Shown here: piece after piece, positions 26,506 through 37,458 of the stretch
How positions within the stretch are numbered: the stretch's first letter is position 1
Layout: each line of letters starts with the position of its first letter
NCBI GenBank assembly: GCA_022340775.1
Contig: JAJDNH010000057.1
Location: forward strand, 1 to 47,638
Source: Acidobacteriota bacterium
GTDB taxonomy: Bacteria > Acidobacteriota > Thermoanaerobaculia > Thermoanaerobaculales > Sulfomarinibacteraceae
Direction of reading: 5' to 3'
Length of the DNA: 47,638 nt
Program-made: the position numbers and the translations under genes
Notes under the pieces: generated by a model
Database searches by the model: none
Told to the model about the DNA's origin: nothing
What the model saw: the letters and a program-made list of their open reading frames with translations, nothing else

Positions 26506-28236
26506 CTACGACGGGAGCTTCGCGCGCTCCTCGGCAAGAAGCCCGGTAACAGCCTGGACGACGCCGTCCAACGGGATCATCTGTCGCTCGCCGTCGCGGC
26601 GCAGCGACAGTTCGACGTTGCCGGAGGCAAGGCCCTTCTTGCCGACCACCAGGCGGACCGGGAAGCCGATAAGATCGAGGTCGTTGAACTTGACTCCGGG
26701 TCGCTCGAGACGGTCGTCGAACAGCACGTCGACGCCGGCGGCTCGAAGGCTTCCGTAGATCTGCTCCGCGGCAGCCACGACGTCGTCCTGATCTGAGTTG
26801 AGCAGCACCAGCACGACCTCGAACGGAGCCAGCGGCAACGGCCAGATGATGCCGCGGTCGTCGTGATTCTGCTCAACTGCCGCGGCGGCGGTGCGGCCGA
26901 CGCCGAGGCCGTAGCAGCCCATGATGCACGGCTGCTCGTTGCCTTCAGAGTCGAGGAACGTGCACCGCATCGGCTCCGAGTACTTGGTTCCCAACTTGAA
27001 GATGTGCCCGACCTCGATGCCGCGCTTCTCGATCATCGGCTGGCCGCAGCGCGGGCAAGGGTCGCCCGCGACAGCGAGGTTCACGTCGGCAACGACGGCG
27101 GGGTCGAAGTCGCGCCCCGGCCTGACGCCGACCAGGTGGGCGTCGGCCGCATTGGCGCCGGTGGCGGTGACGGCCAGGCTCATGACGGTCGGGTCGGCCA
27201 CGACGCGGACGTCGTGGAGGCCAACCGGACCGGAGAAGCCCTGCGGTCCGCCGGTGACGGTCTCGATCTTCTCGGCCGACGCGAGCTGGAGGTGGGTACA
27301 GCCGAGCGCGTTCTTGAGCTTGACCTCGTTGATCTCGCGGTCGCCGCGGATCAGAACCGCGACGAACTCCTGGTCGGTCTCGAAGATCATGGTCTTGATG
27401 AAGTGAGCCGGCTCGAGCTCGAGGAACGCCGCAACGTCCTCCACGCTCGTCTGCTCCGGGGTGGCCACGGCCTCTGGCGACTCAGGTGCCTGGCGCGGCC
27501 ATGCCGGCGCCTCCGGCAGGGCTCCGGTCTCGGCCTTTTCGGCGTTTGCGCCGTAGCCGCACGAACACGACAGGATGGCGTCCTCGCCCGTGTCCGCGAG
27601 GACCATGAACTCGTGCGATTCAGAGCCGCCGATGTTGCCGGTGTCGGCTTCGACCTTGACGTAGGAGAGCCCACAGCGCTCGAAGATCCGGCAGTAGGCC
27701 GTCTCCATGGCGCGGTACGCGACCTCGAGATCGGCGGGGTCGGCGTGGAACGAGTAGGCGTCCTTCATCACAAACTCGCGGCCGCGCATCAGGCCGAAGC
27801 GGGGCCGCACCTCGTCCCGGAACTTGGTCTGGATCTGGTACAGGTTGACCGGCAGCTGGCGGTACGAGCGCACCTCACGCCGCACGATGTCGGTCACCAC
27901 TTCCTCGTGGGTGGGGCCGAAGCAGAAGTCGCGCTGGTGGCGGTCCTTCAGGCGCAGAAGCTCGGGGCCGTACTGGGACCAGCGGCCGGACTCGTGCCAC
28001 AGCTCGGCCGGCGTCACCGCCGGCATCAGGAGCTCTGAGGAGCCGGCGTGTTCCATCTCCTCGCGGATGATCCTCTCGAGCTTGGCCAGCGTGCGCAGCC
28101 CCAGCGGCAGGTAGTTGTAGATGCCGGCGGCGACCTTCGAGATGAGTCCGGCCCGCACCATCAGCCGGTGTGAGACGACCTCGGCATCGGCAGGGTCCTG
28201 GCGCAAGGTATGAATGAAGGTCCGGGTCCAACGCAT
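26506..28236 (-). CDS. proS: Prolyl-tRNA synthetase (bacterial type, with editing domain)
   Basis: The enzyme charges tRNA-Pro in the cytoplasm. The 576-aa protein has the class II catalytic core in two parts: motif 1 in the N-terminal region (MRWTRTFIHTLRQDPADAEVVSHRLMVRAGL), motif 2 region FRDEVRPRFGLMRGREFVMKDAYSFH, and motif 3 GCYGLGVGRTAAAAVEQNHDD. Between them lies the YbaK-like editing insertion (about residues 235-390), and the C-terminal anticodon-binding domain follows (LAPFEVVLVLLNSDQDD onward). Start ATG 28236 is preceded by GGAGG 6 nt upstream. It begins one nucleotide after the stop of the TPR gene, so it is the last gene of the hbd-TPR-proS operon. Confidence 0.97.
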   Translation of the reverse strand: MRWTRTFIHTLRQDPADAEVVSHRLMVRAGLISKVAAGIYNYLPLGLRTLAKLERIIREEMEHAGSSELLMPAVTPAELWHESGRWSQYGPELLRLKDRHQRDFCFGPTHEEVVTDIVRREVRSYRQLPVNLYQIQTKFRDEVRPRFGLMRGREFVMKDAYSFHADPADLEVAYRAMETAYCRIFERCGLSYVKVEADTGNIGGSESHEFMVLADTGEDAILSCSCGYGANAEKAETGALPEAPAWPRQAPESPEAVATPEQTSVEDVAAFLELEPAHFIKTMIFETDQEFVAVLIRGDREINEVKLKNALGCTHLQLASAEKIETVTGGPQGFSGPVGLHDVRVVADPTVMSLAVTATGANAADAHLVGVRPGRDFDPAVVADVNLAVAGDPCPRCGQPMIEKRGIEVGHIFKLGTKYSEPMRCTFLDSEGNEQPCIMGCYGLGVGRTAAAAVEQNHDDRGIIWPLPLAPFEVVLVLLNSDQDDVVAAAEQIYGSLRAAGVDVLFDDRLERPGVKFNDLDLIGFPVRLVVGKKGLASGNVELSLRRDGERQMIPLDGVVQAVTGLLAEERAKLPS

Positions 28237-28237
28237 G

Positions 28238-30108
28238 TCACCCTCCACTGGTACGACTGCGGGCGGTCCGCTGCGTTCTCCCGCCGCCCGCGAGAAGCGA
28301 GCCAAGGCGGTAAACGTGTGCGAGGAGCTCCTCGTCGAGGCCGCGACGGGGCTGGCTGTCGGCCGCCTCGAGCGCCTCCTCCGCGCCCTCGGTGTCGCCG
28401 GCCGCCAGCCGGGCCACAGCCAGCTGTCGCAGCAACGACGGTGTCGGCGAGGCGTCTGCTGCCTGCTCGAGGTAGGTCACCGCCTCGCGAAACCGCCCGC
28501 GCTTGAGCGCAATTTCGCCAAGGGCTGCCAGCGGGTAGTGGCGCAGCTCGCGCGGCGTGATCTCGAGCGCATCCAGCGCCAGCGTGCGCGCCTCCTCGAG
28601 ATCGCTGCCCAACTCGGCCTCCACAAGTGCCAGCTCGTAGGCGGCCAGCGCCCGGCTCAGCGTGTCCGGACCTTCCCGGTAGAAGCGGCGGGCGAGCCGG
28701 CGAGCCACGAGCTCCCGGCTGGCGTGACGCAGCGACTCGAGGACCGCCACCACGGCCGCGGTGACGTACGGGGAGTCGGCCGGTGGCCTGCTGAGAACGA
28801 GGTGGGCGTGGCGCAAAGCGCGCCGGGGCTCTCCGAGTGAGGACGCCAGCAGCGCGGCAGTCGCCCGCAGGCCCGGCTCGTCCGGCGCGAGAACGATGGC
28901 CGACTCGAAGAGCCCGAGCGCGGCCTCGGGGCGTCCCTGCTCGAGGGCGGCCTCGGCCTGGCGGACGCGTGTGGCGGCCTCTTTGGCGAGTCCACTCGGG
29001 GGCTCCAGGCTGACCATCCTCACGGTCTCCTGGTACTGGAGACGTTGGGGATCGAGACGCAGCACGTGCTCGAAGGTCTCAAGGGCGAGGCGGTTCCAGC
29101 CTCGCCGGATGTAGGCGATCCCGAGCTGGTAGAGGGCATCCTCGAAGTTGGGCGCCAGCTCGACGGCGCGCCGCAGGGCCTTGATGGCGCGCCCCGGGTG
29201 TTTCAGCTGCAGGTCGCACACACCGAGCAGGTGCCACACCTGTGGCAACTCCTCGATCTCGAGCGCTTCACGCAGGTGGCGCCGCGCGTTCTGGTGCCGT
29301 CCCCTCACCACCTCCAGTGCTCCGAGGGTGAAGCGGGGGAGAAAGGAGCCGGGCGCCATTTCGGCTGCCTGCTGGAGGGCCTTCTCCGCCTCTTCCCATT
29401 CCCCGAGGTCGGAGAGGATTGTGCCGAGGTAGATCAGGGTGTCGAAGTGCGGTCCACGGAGCTCCAACACGCGCCGAAAAGCGACGTGTGCCGTGTGAAG
29501 GTCGCCGGTCTCGAAGGCCGCCTCACCGATGAAGCTCCACAGCTCATCGTTGTCGGGCGCGAGGTGCGCGAGCTCCGCCAACAGATCCTGCGCCAGCTCG
29601 TTCTGACGCCCCAGCAGGGCGAGCTCGAGAGCCCTCAGCTGGCGCCGGAACCGGGTCGTGGCGCGGCCGGTGTGCTCCGCGTGAGACAGGATGCGACCGG
29701 AGCGCTCGCGGAACCTCCGTGAGAGATCACGGTTGAGCAGCTCCTGTCCGATGAACTTCTCCCAGCCGTCGTTGATCTCGGCCCTCGAGAGCACGCTACG
29801 GTTCTCGAGCAGGTCCCCGAGCACCTCGACCCCGGCGTGGGTTACGGTCAGATTGTGCTCGATCTGAGCTGTTCGCTCAGCGGTGGCCGCAATCGCCGAC
29901 GACAGCTGCCGGATGCCTTCCTCGAGAGCCGTAATCCGCTCGAGCAGGTGCTCCTCGAGCTCCTCCTGAGCCTCGAAGAACATCTCCTCGGCGCTATCCG
30001 GGCCCTCCTCCGCCGGCCCGGAAACGATCAGGAGCTTCGTGCCGCACCGGATGCAGTGCTCCCGCCCCTCGGAGTTTGGGGCGCCGCAGCTCTGACAGAG
30101 AAGGGTCA

Positions 30109-30109
<1 letters not shown>
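28238..30109 (-). CDS. TPR protein with N-terminal zinc ribbon
   Basis: The 623-aa protein begins with a CxxC-x10-CxxC zinc ribbon (Cys 5, 8, 19, 22), then an acidic stretch and a predicted coiled coil (residues 42-100), then TPR-like repeats from about residue 160 to the end (for example WSFIGEAAFETGDLHTAHVAFRRVLELRG, TLIYLGTILSDLGEWEEAEKALQQAAEMAPG, EDALYQLGIAYIRRGWNRLALETFEHVLRLDP). No membrane segment or catalytic domain is visible, so a cytosolic scaffold or adaptor is likely. It lies between hbd (1-nt TGATG overlap) and proS (1-nt gap). No known role explains the linkage to prolyl-tRNA synthetase. Confidence 0.85.
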
Positions 30110-30966
<857 letters not shown>

Positions 30967-30997
30967 GGCTCCTCCCAGACCCCAGGTAGGGGAAGTG

Positions 30998-31026
30998 AGA
31001 CTAGCCCGAAGGGGGCGACACGTCAA
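30998..31026 (-). promoter_or_regulatory. Candidate promoter of the hbd operon
   Basis: On the minus strand TTGACG (31021-31026) is 17 bp from TAGTCT (30998-31003), about 32 nt before the hbd start. The -35 nearly touches the terminator of the upstream lipoprotein gene. Confidence 0.55.
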
Positions 31027-31030
31027 GGCA

Positions 31031-31061
31031 ATAGAAAAGGCCCCGCGCCATCGCGGGGCCT
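31031..31061 (-). terminator. Intrinsic terminator of the small lipoprotein gene
   Basis: A perfect 10-bp stem, AGGCCCCGCG (31038-31047) with CGCGGGGCCT (31052-31061) and a 4-nt loop, is followed on the minus strand by TTTTCTATT. It ends the transcript of the upstream lipoprotein gene before the hbd promoter. Confidence 0.85.
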
Positions 31062-31084
31062 GTCGCCTTGTCTGGCGTTGCGGC

Positions 31085-31342
31085 CTACTTCTGGCCTCCT
31101 CCTGCCGGTGCTTGTGGGGCCTCGCTCTTCTCGGGAGCAGGCGTGCCTTCCGTCGGCGGGGTCTGCTCGGCAGGCTCCTCGGCAGCCGCGGTGGGCTGCT
31201 CGGCGGCCGGGGCCGGCTGCTCGGCGGCCGGCTGCTGGGCGGCCGGAGCGGGCTGCTCGGCCTTCTTGCAGGCGGTGATCATGGTGATGCCGAGAGCGAG
31301 AACCGCAACCAGCACCAGGGACAACCAGCTCTTTGTACGCAT
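31085..31342 (-). CDS. Small Ala/Pro/Glu-rich lipoprotein
   Basis: The 85-aa protein has a basic start, hydrophobic core ([15 protein letters not shown]) and a lipobox I-T-A-C at residues 22-25, then an unordered Ala/Pro/Gln/Glu tail of repeated AEQPAPAAE-like units. It would be a lipid-anchored extended spacer in the envelope. The gene has its own promoter, a leader hairpin, a good ribosome site (GAGGAGGG) and a strong terminator, the set expected of a highly expressed monocistronic gene. No sequence family is identifiable because of low complexity. Confidence 0.8.
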   Translation of the reverse strand: MRTKSWLSLVLVAVLALGITMITACKKAEQPAPAAQQPAAEQPAPAAEQPTAAAEEPAEQTPPTEGTPAPEKSEAPQAPAGGGQK

Positions 31343-31360
31343 TGAACCCTCCTCGTTCCT

Positions 31361-31376
31361 TCAGTCTCCAGACTGA
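31361..31376 (-). promoter_or_regulatory. 5' leader hairpin of the small lipoprotein mRNA
   Basis: TCAGTCT and AGACTGA pair perfectly over a 2-nt loop between the promoter and ribosome site. A stem at the very 5' end often stabilises abundant small mRNAs. Confidence 0.5.
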
Positions 31377-31388
31377 CGCTCGGAGTGT

Positions 31389-31417
31389 ATTCTGGGCGCT
31401 GTCCCGGCGAATGTCAA
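31389..31417 (-). promoter_or_regulatory. Candidate promoter of the small lipoprotein gene
   Basis: On the minus strand a perfect TTGACA (31412-31417) is 17 bp from CAGAAT (31389-31394). It is divergent from the promoter of the M23 peptidase gene about 60 bp away. Confidence 0.6.
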
Positions 31418-31473
31418 ATGCGGCGAGTCGTACGGAAGTGTGATCCGGCGCAACCTCTGGGGGTAGTGAAGGT

Positions 31474-31503
31474 TTGACACGGCGGCAGCTGCAATGGCAG
31501 AAT
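31474..31503 (+). promoter_or_regulatory. Candidate promoter of the M23 peptidase gene
   Basis: A perfect TTGACA (31474-31479) is 18 bp from CAGAAT (31498-31503), the same -10 hexamer as in the divergent lipoprotein promoter. It predicts a leader of roughly 55 nt. Confidence 0.55.
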
Positions 31504-31562
31504 CAGATAGCCCTTGCATTCGGGCTTGGTGTATCTATGCTCTTGGAGGAGGACGCGAGGAG

Positions 31563-32444
31563 ATGGCACGTCGACTCAACACGGTTATCATCGTCCCCCA
31601 CAGCAAGGCGAAGTTCCTGAAGTTCTCGTTCTCAACTCGCACTGGGTACTTGGCGGTGCTGGCGGTGGTGGTGGCGGTGGCGTTGTCGACTGTCGCAATC
31701 GTCTATACGGGGAATGCGGTGAGCCGTCGGGCCGAGGTGCGGCGTCTCAAGACCGAGAACCAGCAGCTGCACGACGTCAACAAGCACCTCGAGGTCACGA
31801 TCGCCCAGGTTCAGAAGCACCTGGACGAGTTCGAAGAGCGAACGAGCCGGCTGGCTCTGGCCGCCGGTATGGAGGGCGCCGGCGAGGCGCCGGAGCAGAG
31901 CGGGGAGTCCGGAGCGCGAGCGGGCCGCGGCGGACCGTACGACCGCGTTCCCGAAACACCGAAACAGATCCGCACCCAGGAGGAGTGGATCGCCAAGCGG
32001 CTGGACCTGGTCGAGTCGAGCCTCGGCGCTCGCGACAAGGCGTTGGCCTCCACGCCCACGGTGACGCCGGTCATGGGTGTGATCACCGACGGGTTCGGCC
32101 GCCGGAAGGATCCGTTTACCGGGCGTTGGGCGATGCACCGCGGCCTCGACATAGCGGCCCGCAGGGGCACCGTGGTCGAAGCGCCGGCGGACGGAGTTGT
32201 GACCTTTGTGGGCCGGGACGGCGGCTTTGGGAAGGTCGTCAAGATCTCGCATGGTTTCGGCTTCACGACGGTCTTTGGCCACCTCAGCTCGATGTCAGTG
32301 TCGACTGGGGACGAGGTGCACCGCGGCGACAAGATCGGCGCCGTCGGGAGCACGGGCAGATCGACCGGACCGCATCTTCACTACGAGGTGCACGTCGACG
32401 GCAGGGCGGTCAACCCGCTGTATTACATTCTCAACGCCTTCTGA
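31563..32444 (+). CDS. M23-family murein endopeptidase, membrane-anchored
   Basis: M23 peptidases cleave peptidoglycan cross-bridges in the periplasm. The 293-aa protein has a cytoplasmic start with VIIVPHSKAKFLKF, one transmembrane helix (about 28-48), a coiled coil (about 55-95) and the LytM domain with metal ligands His192 and Asp196 (MHRGLDIA) and the HLH pair at 271-273 (GPHLHYEVH). All catalytic residues are present, so it should be active rather than a degenerate regulator. Start ATG 31563 is chosen over an in-frame ATG at 31494, because the protein then opens with the family's conserved N-terminus and GGAGGAGG is upstream. Confidence 0.92.
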   Translation: MARRLNTVIIVPHSKAKFLKFSFSTRTGYLAVLAVVVAVALSTVAIVYTGNAVSRRAEVRRLKTENQQLHDVNKHLEVTIAQVQKHLDEFEERTSRLALAAGMEGAGEAPEQSGESGARAGRGGPYDRVPETPKQIRTQEEWIAKRLDLVESSLGARDKALASTPTVTPVMGVITDGFGRRKDPFTGRWAMHRGLDIAARRGTVVEAPADGVVTFVGRDGGFGKVVKISHGFGFTTVFGHLSSMSVSTGDEVHRGDKIGAVGSTGRSTGPHLHYEVHVDGRAVNPLYYILNAF

Positions 32445-32473
32445 CCGCCTGGGAGAGCGCTGAGCCGACGAGT

Positions 32474-32497
32474 GCCGGGGCGTGCCCCGGCTTTGTT
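32474..32497 (+). terminator. Hairpin between the M23 peptidase gene and secA
   Basis: GCCGGGGC (32474-32481) and GCCCCGGC (32484-32491) form a perfect stem followed by TTTGTT. It lies 15 nt before the secA start codon. It can end the peptidase transcript or attenuate read-through into secA. Confidence 0.6.
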
Positions 32498-32512
32498 CCA
32501 TAGGGGCCTGAA

Positions 32513-35302
32513 ATGAACGTCATCGAGAGAGGTATCGAGCTGGTCTTCGGGACCAAGCACGAGCGGGACATCAAGAAGCTGCAGCCGCTGGTGACGGCGA
32601 TCAACGACCTCGAGCCCGAGCTTGAGGCGCTCAGTAACGAAGCCCTCAAGGAGCGACTGGGGACGATCAAGACCGGAGTGCGCGAGGCCACGGCGGACCT
32701 GCCCGAGGACCCGATCCAGTGCCGCAAGGCGGTCGAGGCGGTGCTCGAGGAGCACCTGGTCGAGGTCTTCGCCATCGTTCGCGAGGCTTCGAAGCGGACC
32801 CTCAAGATGCGTCACTTCGACGTTCAGATGATCGGCGGCATCGTGCTGCACCAGGGAAAGATCGCGGAGATGAAGACCGGCGAGGGGAAGACCCTGGTCG
32901 CGACCCTCTCCGTGGTGCTCAACGCTTTGACCGGCCGTGGCGTTCACGTGGTTACGGTCAACGACTACCTGGCGCAACGCGACGCTGATTGGATGGGCAG
33001 GATCTACCGTTTCCTCGGCCTGTCCGTCGGCTGTATCCGCAACCAGATGAACGATGCCGAGCGCCAGGAGGCCTACGGCGCGGACATCACCTACGGTACC
33101 AACAACGAGTTCGGCTTCGACTACCTCCGCGACAACATGAAGTTCGATGTCGAGCGAATGGTCCAGCGCGGTCACACCTATGCCATCGTCGACGAGGTGG
33201 ACTCGATCCTGATCGACGAGGCGAGAACGCCGCTCATTATTTCCGGTCCCTCCGAGATCTCCGTCGACCTGTACTACAACGTCGACGCGATCATTCCCAA
33301 GCTGGTCAAGGGCGAGGAGATCGAGGACAAGCATGGCAACAAGGAGGCCACCGGGGACTACCTGGTCGACGAAAAGGCGCAGACTGCGGCCTTGACAGAG
33401 CGTGGCGTGGCCAAGGCCGAGAAGCTGCTAACCGTTGACAACCTGTTCGATCCCATGAACATTGACACCCTGCACGCGGTCAACCAGGCGCTGCGGGCGC
33501 ACGCCCTCTTCCAGCTGGACCATCACTACATCGTCAAGGACGGTGAGGTGATCATCGTCGACGAGTTCACCGGCCGTCTGATGCCGGGCCGTCGGTGGTC
33601 GGACGGCCTTCACCAGGCGGTGGAGGCAAAGGAGAGGGTCAAGATCCAGTCCGAGAACCAGACCTTGGCCACGATCACCCTCCAGAACTACTTCCGGATG
33701 TACGAGAAAGCGGCCGGGATGACCGGAACCGCAGAGACCGAGTCCGAGGAGTTCGAGAAGATCTACGGCCTCGATGTGGTCGTCATCCCGACCAACCGGC
33801 CGATGATCCGAGCCGACCACTCGGATGTGGTCTACAAGACCGAGACGGAGAAGTTCCGTGCCGTCATCGAGGAGATCGCGGACTGTAACCAGCGCGGCCA
33901 GCCGGTGCTCGTGGGCACGGTCTCGATCGAGAAGTCCGAGCACCTCTCGAAGCTCCTCAAGCGGAAGAAGATTCCGCATGTCGTCTTGAACGCCAAGTAC
34001 CACGAGCGCGAGGCCGAGATCGTGGCCCAGGCGGGCCGGCTCGGGGCGGTCACGATCGCGACCAACATGGCGGGGCGCGGCACCGACATCGTTCTCGGCG
34101 GCAACCCCGAGGGCCTGGCCCGGATGGATGCGGACCCGGCCAAGGACCCCGACGCCAACCGGCAGGCGGAGGACAAGTACGAGAGTGTGTGCGCCGAGGA
34201 GAAGCAGAAGGTTCTCGAAGCCGGCGGCCTGGCGATCATCGGTACCGAGCGCCACGAGGCGCGCCGAATCGACAACCAGCTTCGCGGCCGCTCGGGCCGC
34301 CAGGGGGACCCAGGCGCCTCGCGCTTCTTCCTGTCGCTCGAGGACGACCTGATGCGGATCTTCGCCTCCGATTGGGTGCGCAAGATGATGGACCGTCTCG
34401 GGATGGAGGAGGACGTCCCGATCGAGTCCAAGATGGTCTCCAAGTCCATTGCGCGTGCACAGAAGCAGGTCGAGGGCCGCAACTTCGAGATGCGCAAGCA
34501 CCTGCTCGAGTACGACGACGTCATGAACAAGCAGCGCGAGGCGATCTACCGTCAGCGTAAGCGGATCCTCGAGGGTCTCGACGGCCGCGACTACCTCCTG
34601 CGTGTCGTCCGTGAGATCGGCGAGCAGCTGATGGACGACTTCTGCCCTGAGGAAGCCGACCCTGAGGACTGGAACCGCACCAGCCTGGAGACCGAGTTCG
34701 TTCGCTACTTCGGCTTCTCGCTCGCGACTCTCGGTATCGACTGGGACACCATCAACCGTATCGAGCTCGAGGACAAGCTCATCGCGGCCGCGCGGGAGCG
34801 GTACGAGACGCGCGCGGCGAAGTTCGGGGACGAGCAGTTCGCCAGCCTCGAGAAGTTCATCCTCCTGGACACCGTGGACCGACAGTGGAAAGACCACCTG
34901 CTCGCCCTCGATCACCTGCGGGAAGGGATCGGGCTGCGGGCGTATGGCCAGCGCGATCCGCTCGTTGAGTACAAGCGCGAGTCCTATGACCTGTTCGAAT
35001 CCATGATGGAGCGGATCGAGGACCAGGTCGTGATGTTCCTGTTCCACGCGGAGCCGGCGCCCGAGATGCCGGTCCATCGGCGGCGTCCCCAGGCCACAAC
35101 CCTGTCGCACCCGGAGGCGGCGGCTCTGGCGGCCTCTCACGCGGAGCAGGAGCAGGCGGCGAACACGCCGGTCGGTGGGCCCACGAAGCCGGTCACGGTG
35201 CGGCGGACTCAGCCCAAGATCGGTCGCAACGACCCCTGCCCGTGCGGCTCGGGGAAGAAGTACAAGCACTGTCACGGCGCGGCGGCGCGAACGGGGAGCT
35301 AG
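32513..35302 (+). CDS. secA: Preprotein translocase ATPase SecA
   Basis: SecA drives secretory proteins through SecYEG using ATP. The 929-aa protein shows the Walker A motif MKTGEGKT (120-127), the DEAD-like [15 protein letters not shown], the preprotein cross-linking domain, motif [24 protein letters not shown] and the helical wing/scaffold ([37 protein letters not shown]). The C-terminal linker ends in the zinc-binding SEC-C motif [17 protein letters not shown], which binds SecB and phospholipids. Length is normal. It is followed 4 bp later by guaB. Confidence 0.98.
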   Translation: MNVIERGIELVFGTKHERDIKKLQPLVTAINDLEPELEALSNEALKERLGTIKTGVREATADLPEDPIQCRKAVEAVLEEHLVEVFAIVREASKRTLKMRHFDVQMIGGIVLHQGKIAEMKTGEGKTLVATLSVVLNALTGRGVHVVTVNDYLAQRDADWMGRIYRFLGLSVGCIRNQMNDAERQEAYGADITYGTNNEFGFDYLRDNMKFDVERMVQRGHTYAIVDEVDSILIDEARTPLIISGPSEISVDLYYNVDAIIPKLVKGEEIEDKHGNKEATGDYLVDEKAQTAALTERGVAKAEKLLTVDNLFDPMNIDTLHAVNQALRAHALFQLDHHYIVKDGEVIIVDEFTGRLMPGRRWSDGLHQAVEAKERVKIQSENQTLATITLQNYFRMYEKAAGMTGTAETESEEFEKIYGLDVVVIPTNRPMIRADHSDVVYKTETEKFRAVIEEIADCNQRGQPVLVGTVSIEKSEHLSKLLKRKKIPHVVLNAKYHEREAEIVAQAGRLGAVTIATNMAGRGTDIVLGGNPEGLARMDADPAKDPDANRQAEDKYESVCAEEKQKVLEAGGLAIIGTERHEARRIDNQLRGRSGRQGDPGASRFFLSLEDDLMRIFASDWVRKMMDRLGMEEDVPIESKMVSKSIARAQKQVEGRNFEMRKHLLEYDDVMNKQREAIYRQRKRILEGLDGRDYLLRVVREIGEQLMDDFCPEEADPEDWNRTSLETEFVRYFGFSLATLGIDWDTINRIELEDKLIAAARERYETRAAKFGDEQFASLEKFILLDTVDRQWKDHLLALDHLREGIGLRAYGQRDPLVEYKRESYDLFESMMERIEDQVVMFLFHAEPAPEMPVHRRRPQATTLSHPEAAALAASHAEQEQAANTPVGGPTKPVTVRRTQPKIGRNDPCPCGSGKKYKHCHGAAARTGS

Positions 35303-35306
35303 AGCC

Positions 35307-36779
35307 ATGAGCGACCAGGTACCGATCGGACTGACCTTCGATGACGTGCTGCTGGTGCCCGCCAGGTCGGAAGTCCATCCCAACCAAGTGGACGTACAGA
35401 CGCGCCTGACCCGAGGCGGCATGGCGCTGCAGCTGCCGATCGTCTCGGCCGCCATGGACACGGTCACCGAGGCCACAATGGCGATCGCGATGGCCCAGCA
35501 TGGCGGGATCGGCGTCGTTCACAAGAGCATGAGCATCGAGCAGCAGGCGGCCGAGATTGACAAGGTCAAGCGCTCGGAGTCCGGGATGATCGTCGACCCG
35601 GTGACCATCCATCCGGAGCAGCTGGTGCAGGAAGCGCTGGACGTCATGGCCAGGTACCGGATCTCCGGTCTCCCGGTGGTCGACACCCACGGTCAGCTCA
35701 AAGGCATCCTGACCAATCGGGACCTGCGCTTTTGCACAGAGTTCGAGAGGCCGATCTCGGACTTCATGACCAAGCGCGAGCTGGTGACGGCGCCCGTCGG
35801 CACGACGCTCGACGAGGCCAAGGCGCTGCTTCACCAGCACCGCATCGAGAAGCTGCTGGTGGTCGAGGCGGACGGCGCCCTGCGGGGCCTGATCACCGTC
35901 AAGGACATCAAGAAAGCGCAGGACTTTCCGAACGCCTGCAAGGACGAGCTCGGGAGGCTGAGGGTAGCAGCGGCGCTCGGTGTTACCGGCGACATCGCGG
36001 AGCGATGCGCCGCCATGGTCGAGCGCAACGTCGACCTGCTGTGCCTGGACAGCTCTCACGCCCACTCGCGGGGCGTCATGCAGGCCGTCGAACGGGTCAA
36101 AGCGAGCTTCCCGGATGTGCCGCTGATCGTCGGCAACGTGGCGACCGGCGACGGAACGCGCGATCTCATCGACCTGGGAGTCGATTGCGTAAAGGTCGGT
36201 ATCGGGCCGGGCTCGATCTGCACCACCCGGGTCGTCACCGGTGCCGGCATGCCTCAGATCACTGCGATTCAAGAGTGCGCGCGGGTGGCGCACGAGCTCG
36301 GAGTCCCGATCATCGCCGACGGCGGCGTGCGCTACTCCGGAGACATCACCAAGGGGCTGGCGGCCGGCGCCGATGCGGTCATGATCGGCTCGTTGTTCGC
36401 GGGCGTCGAGGAGTCGCCGGGAGAGCAGATCCTGTACCAGGGGCGGACCTTCAAGGCGTACCGTGGGATGGGCTCGCTGGGCGCGATGAAGTCGCTCGAC
36501 AGCGCTCGCGATCGCTACTTCCAGGACGATGCCGAGCTCGCCAAGCTCGTACCCGAGGGGATCGAGGGCATGGTGCCTTACAAGGGACCGCTCTCCAACC
36601 AGCTGACGCAGCTGGTCGGTGGGCTGCGCGCGGGGATGGGACTCTCGGGGTGCGCCAGCATCGCCGACCTGCATAGCAAGGCCCGTTTCATCCGAGTTAC
36701 CGGCGCCGGTCTCAAGGAGAGCCACGCCCACGACGTGGTCATTACCAAGGAGGCGCCGAACTATCGCGTCGAGCGGTAG
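35307..36779 (+). CDS. guaB: Inosine-5'-monophosphate dehydrogenase
   Basis: IMPDH oxidises IMP to XMP with NAD, the first committed step to GMP. The 490-aa protein has the TIM-barrel catalytic core with IMP-loop [11 protein letters not shown] and catalytic Cys305, the flap, and the paired CBS domains (about residues 95-205) inserted in the barrel as in most bacteria ([26 protein letters not shown]). Start ATG 35307 follows the secA stop by 4 bp. Genes around it (secA, gmd) give no specific regulatory hint. Confidence 0.98.
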   Translation: MSDQVPIGLTFDDVLLVPARSEVHPNQVDVQTRLTRGGMALQLPIVSAAMDTVTEATMAIAMAQHGGIGVVHKSMSIEQQAAEIDKVKRSESGMIVDPVTIHPEQLVQEALDVMARYRISGLPVVDTHGQLKGILTNRDLRFCTEFERPISDFMTKRELVTAPVGTTLDEAKALLHQHRIEKLLVVEADGALRGLITVKDIKKAQDFPNACKDELGRLRVAAALGVTGDIAERCAAMVERNVDLLCLDSSHAHSRGVMQAVERVKASFPDVPLIVGNVATGDGTRDLIDLGVDCVKVGIGPGSICTTRVVTGAGMPQITAIQECARVAHELGVPIIADGGVRYSGDITKGLAAGADAVMIGSLFAGVEESPGEQILYQGRTFKAYRGMGSLGAMKSLDSARDRYFQDDAELAKLVPEGIEGMVPYKGPLSNQLTQLVGGLRAGMGLSGCASIADLHSKARFIRVTGAGLKESHAHDVVITKEAPNYRVER

Positions 36780-36801
36780 CTCGGATCGCGCTTCTTTTTT
36801 T
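36765..36801 (+). terminator. Probable terminator at the end of guaB
   Basis: CGAGC-GGTA-GCTCG (36770-36783) forms a stem over the stop codon, with CGCG (36765-36768) and CGCG (36787-36790) able to extend it across a bulge. It is followed by CTTC and seven T. The structure is imperfect but the T-run is clear. Confidence 0.55.
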
Positions 36802-37002
36802 GAAACAGGTCGTCTCTACGCTGCAATCTCATGTCGGCGAGACGACTATGGAACCGCCCGAGAGCGTTCCCGGTTGAGAGTGTTCGTCCCTTCAGAGCCC
36901 GAGAAGGCCTCGGTGGAGGGCCCACTCGTAGTGAGATTCGGGAGGCGTGCGACATGCACGCTTCTTTCTCGCGCCGGAGCCTCCCATGCTCTCTTCCAAG
37001 TC

Positions 37003-37052
37003 CGGGTTATCCGGGCGCGATCGTAGCGAGAGCGGCGAGACGCTTGTCAGGA
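37003..37052. repeat. Dispersed repeat family, copy B, block 1
   Basis: It aligns to 20936-20985 without gaps; all six differences fall at the same position modulo three. Confidence 0.75.
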
Positions 37053-37332
37053 GCAGAGGCCCGGCCGGTGGCCTCGATGCTGTCCGTTGCGTGCGCCACG
37101 GGCACAGATTCGAGGCGCCGCACCGCGGGCGATGTCGTTTCATCGTCAAGGTGCTGCAACGAAGAAGATGGGCCCGTGCCGCCGCAACCCGGAGGGCAGG
37201 CCCGGCTTGCGGCCTATCTCTGCGTTGCTCGTCGTCGCGGTACCTCAGGGGCTACAGCTTCCTCCTCGCGCCTTGATCTCGACTCCAAGCCGGGTCTGCG
37301 GACGGTACCGAGGCCACCGACCGGACCTCTAC

Positions 37333-37434
37333 GATCTGAGCGTTGAGCTACCAGAGGCATACTTCCTGTATGTTGAGGATAGCGAGACGCGAAGAGCGCG
37401 GCCCTGGCTGGCGTATGGTCGTTCGCAGTAGATT
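37333..37434. repeat. Dispersed repeat family, copy B, block 2
   Basis: It aligns without gaps to 20990-21091 with 11 differences in 102 bp; seven are in one codon phase and synonymous when read in the matching frame. Confidence 0.8.
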
Positions 37435-37458
37435 GCGAGCGGATGACCCGGGCCAGGG

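Noticed and set aside
26061-26549. Possible plus-strand gene before the proS end
   Set aside because: Arg-rich low-specificity reading that runs into proS, no ribosome site, no recognisable domain.
33428-35476. Long minus-strand open frame opposite secA
   Set aside because: Antisense shadow of secA caused by GC-rich third positions.
37340-37380. tRNA-like string GAGCTACCAGAGGCA in the repeat block
   Set aside because: It does not fold into a cloverleaf, lacks a T-loop, and belongs to the codon-phased repeat.
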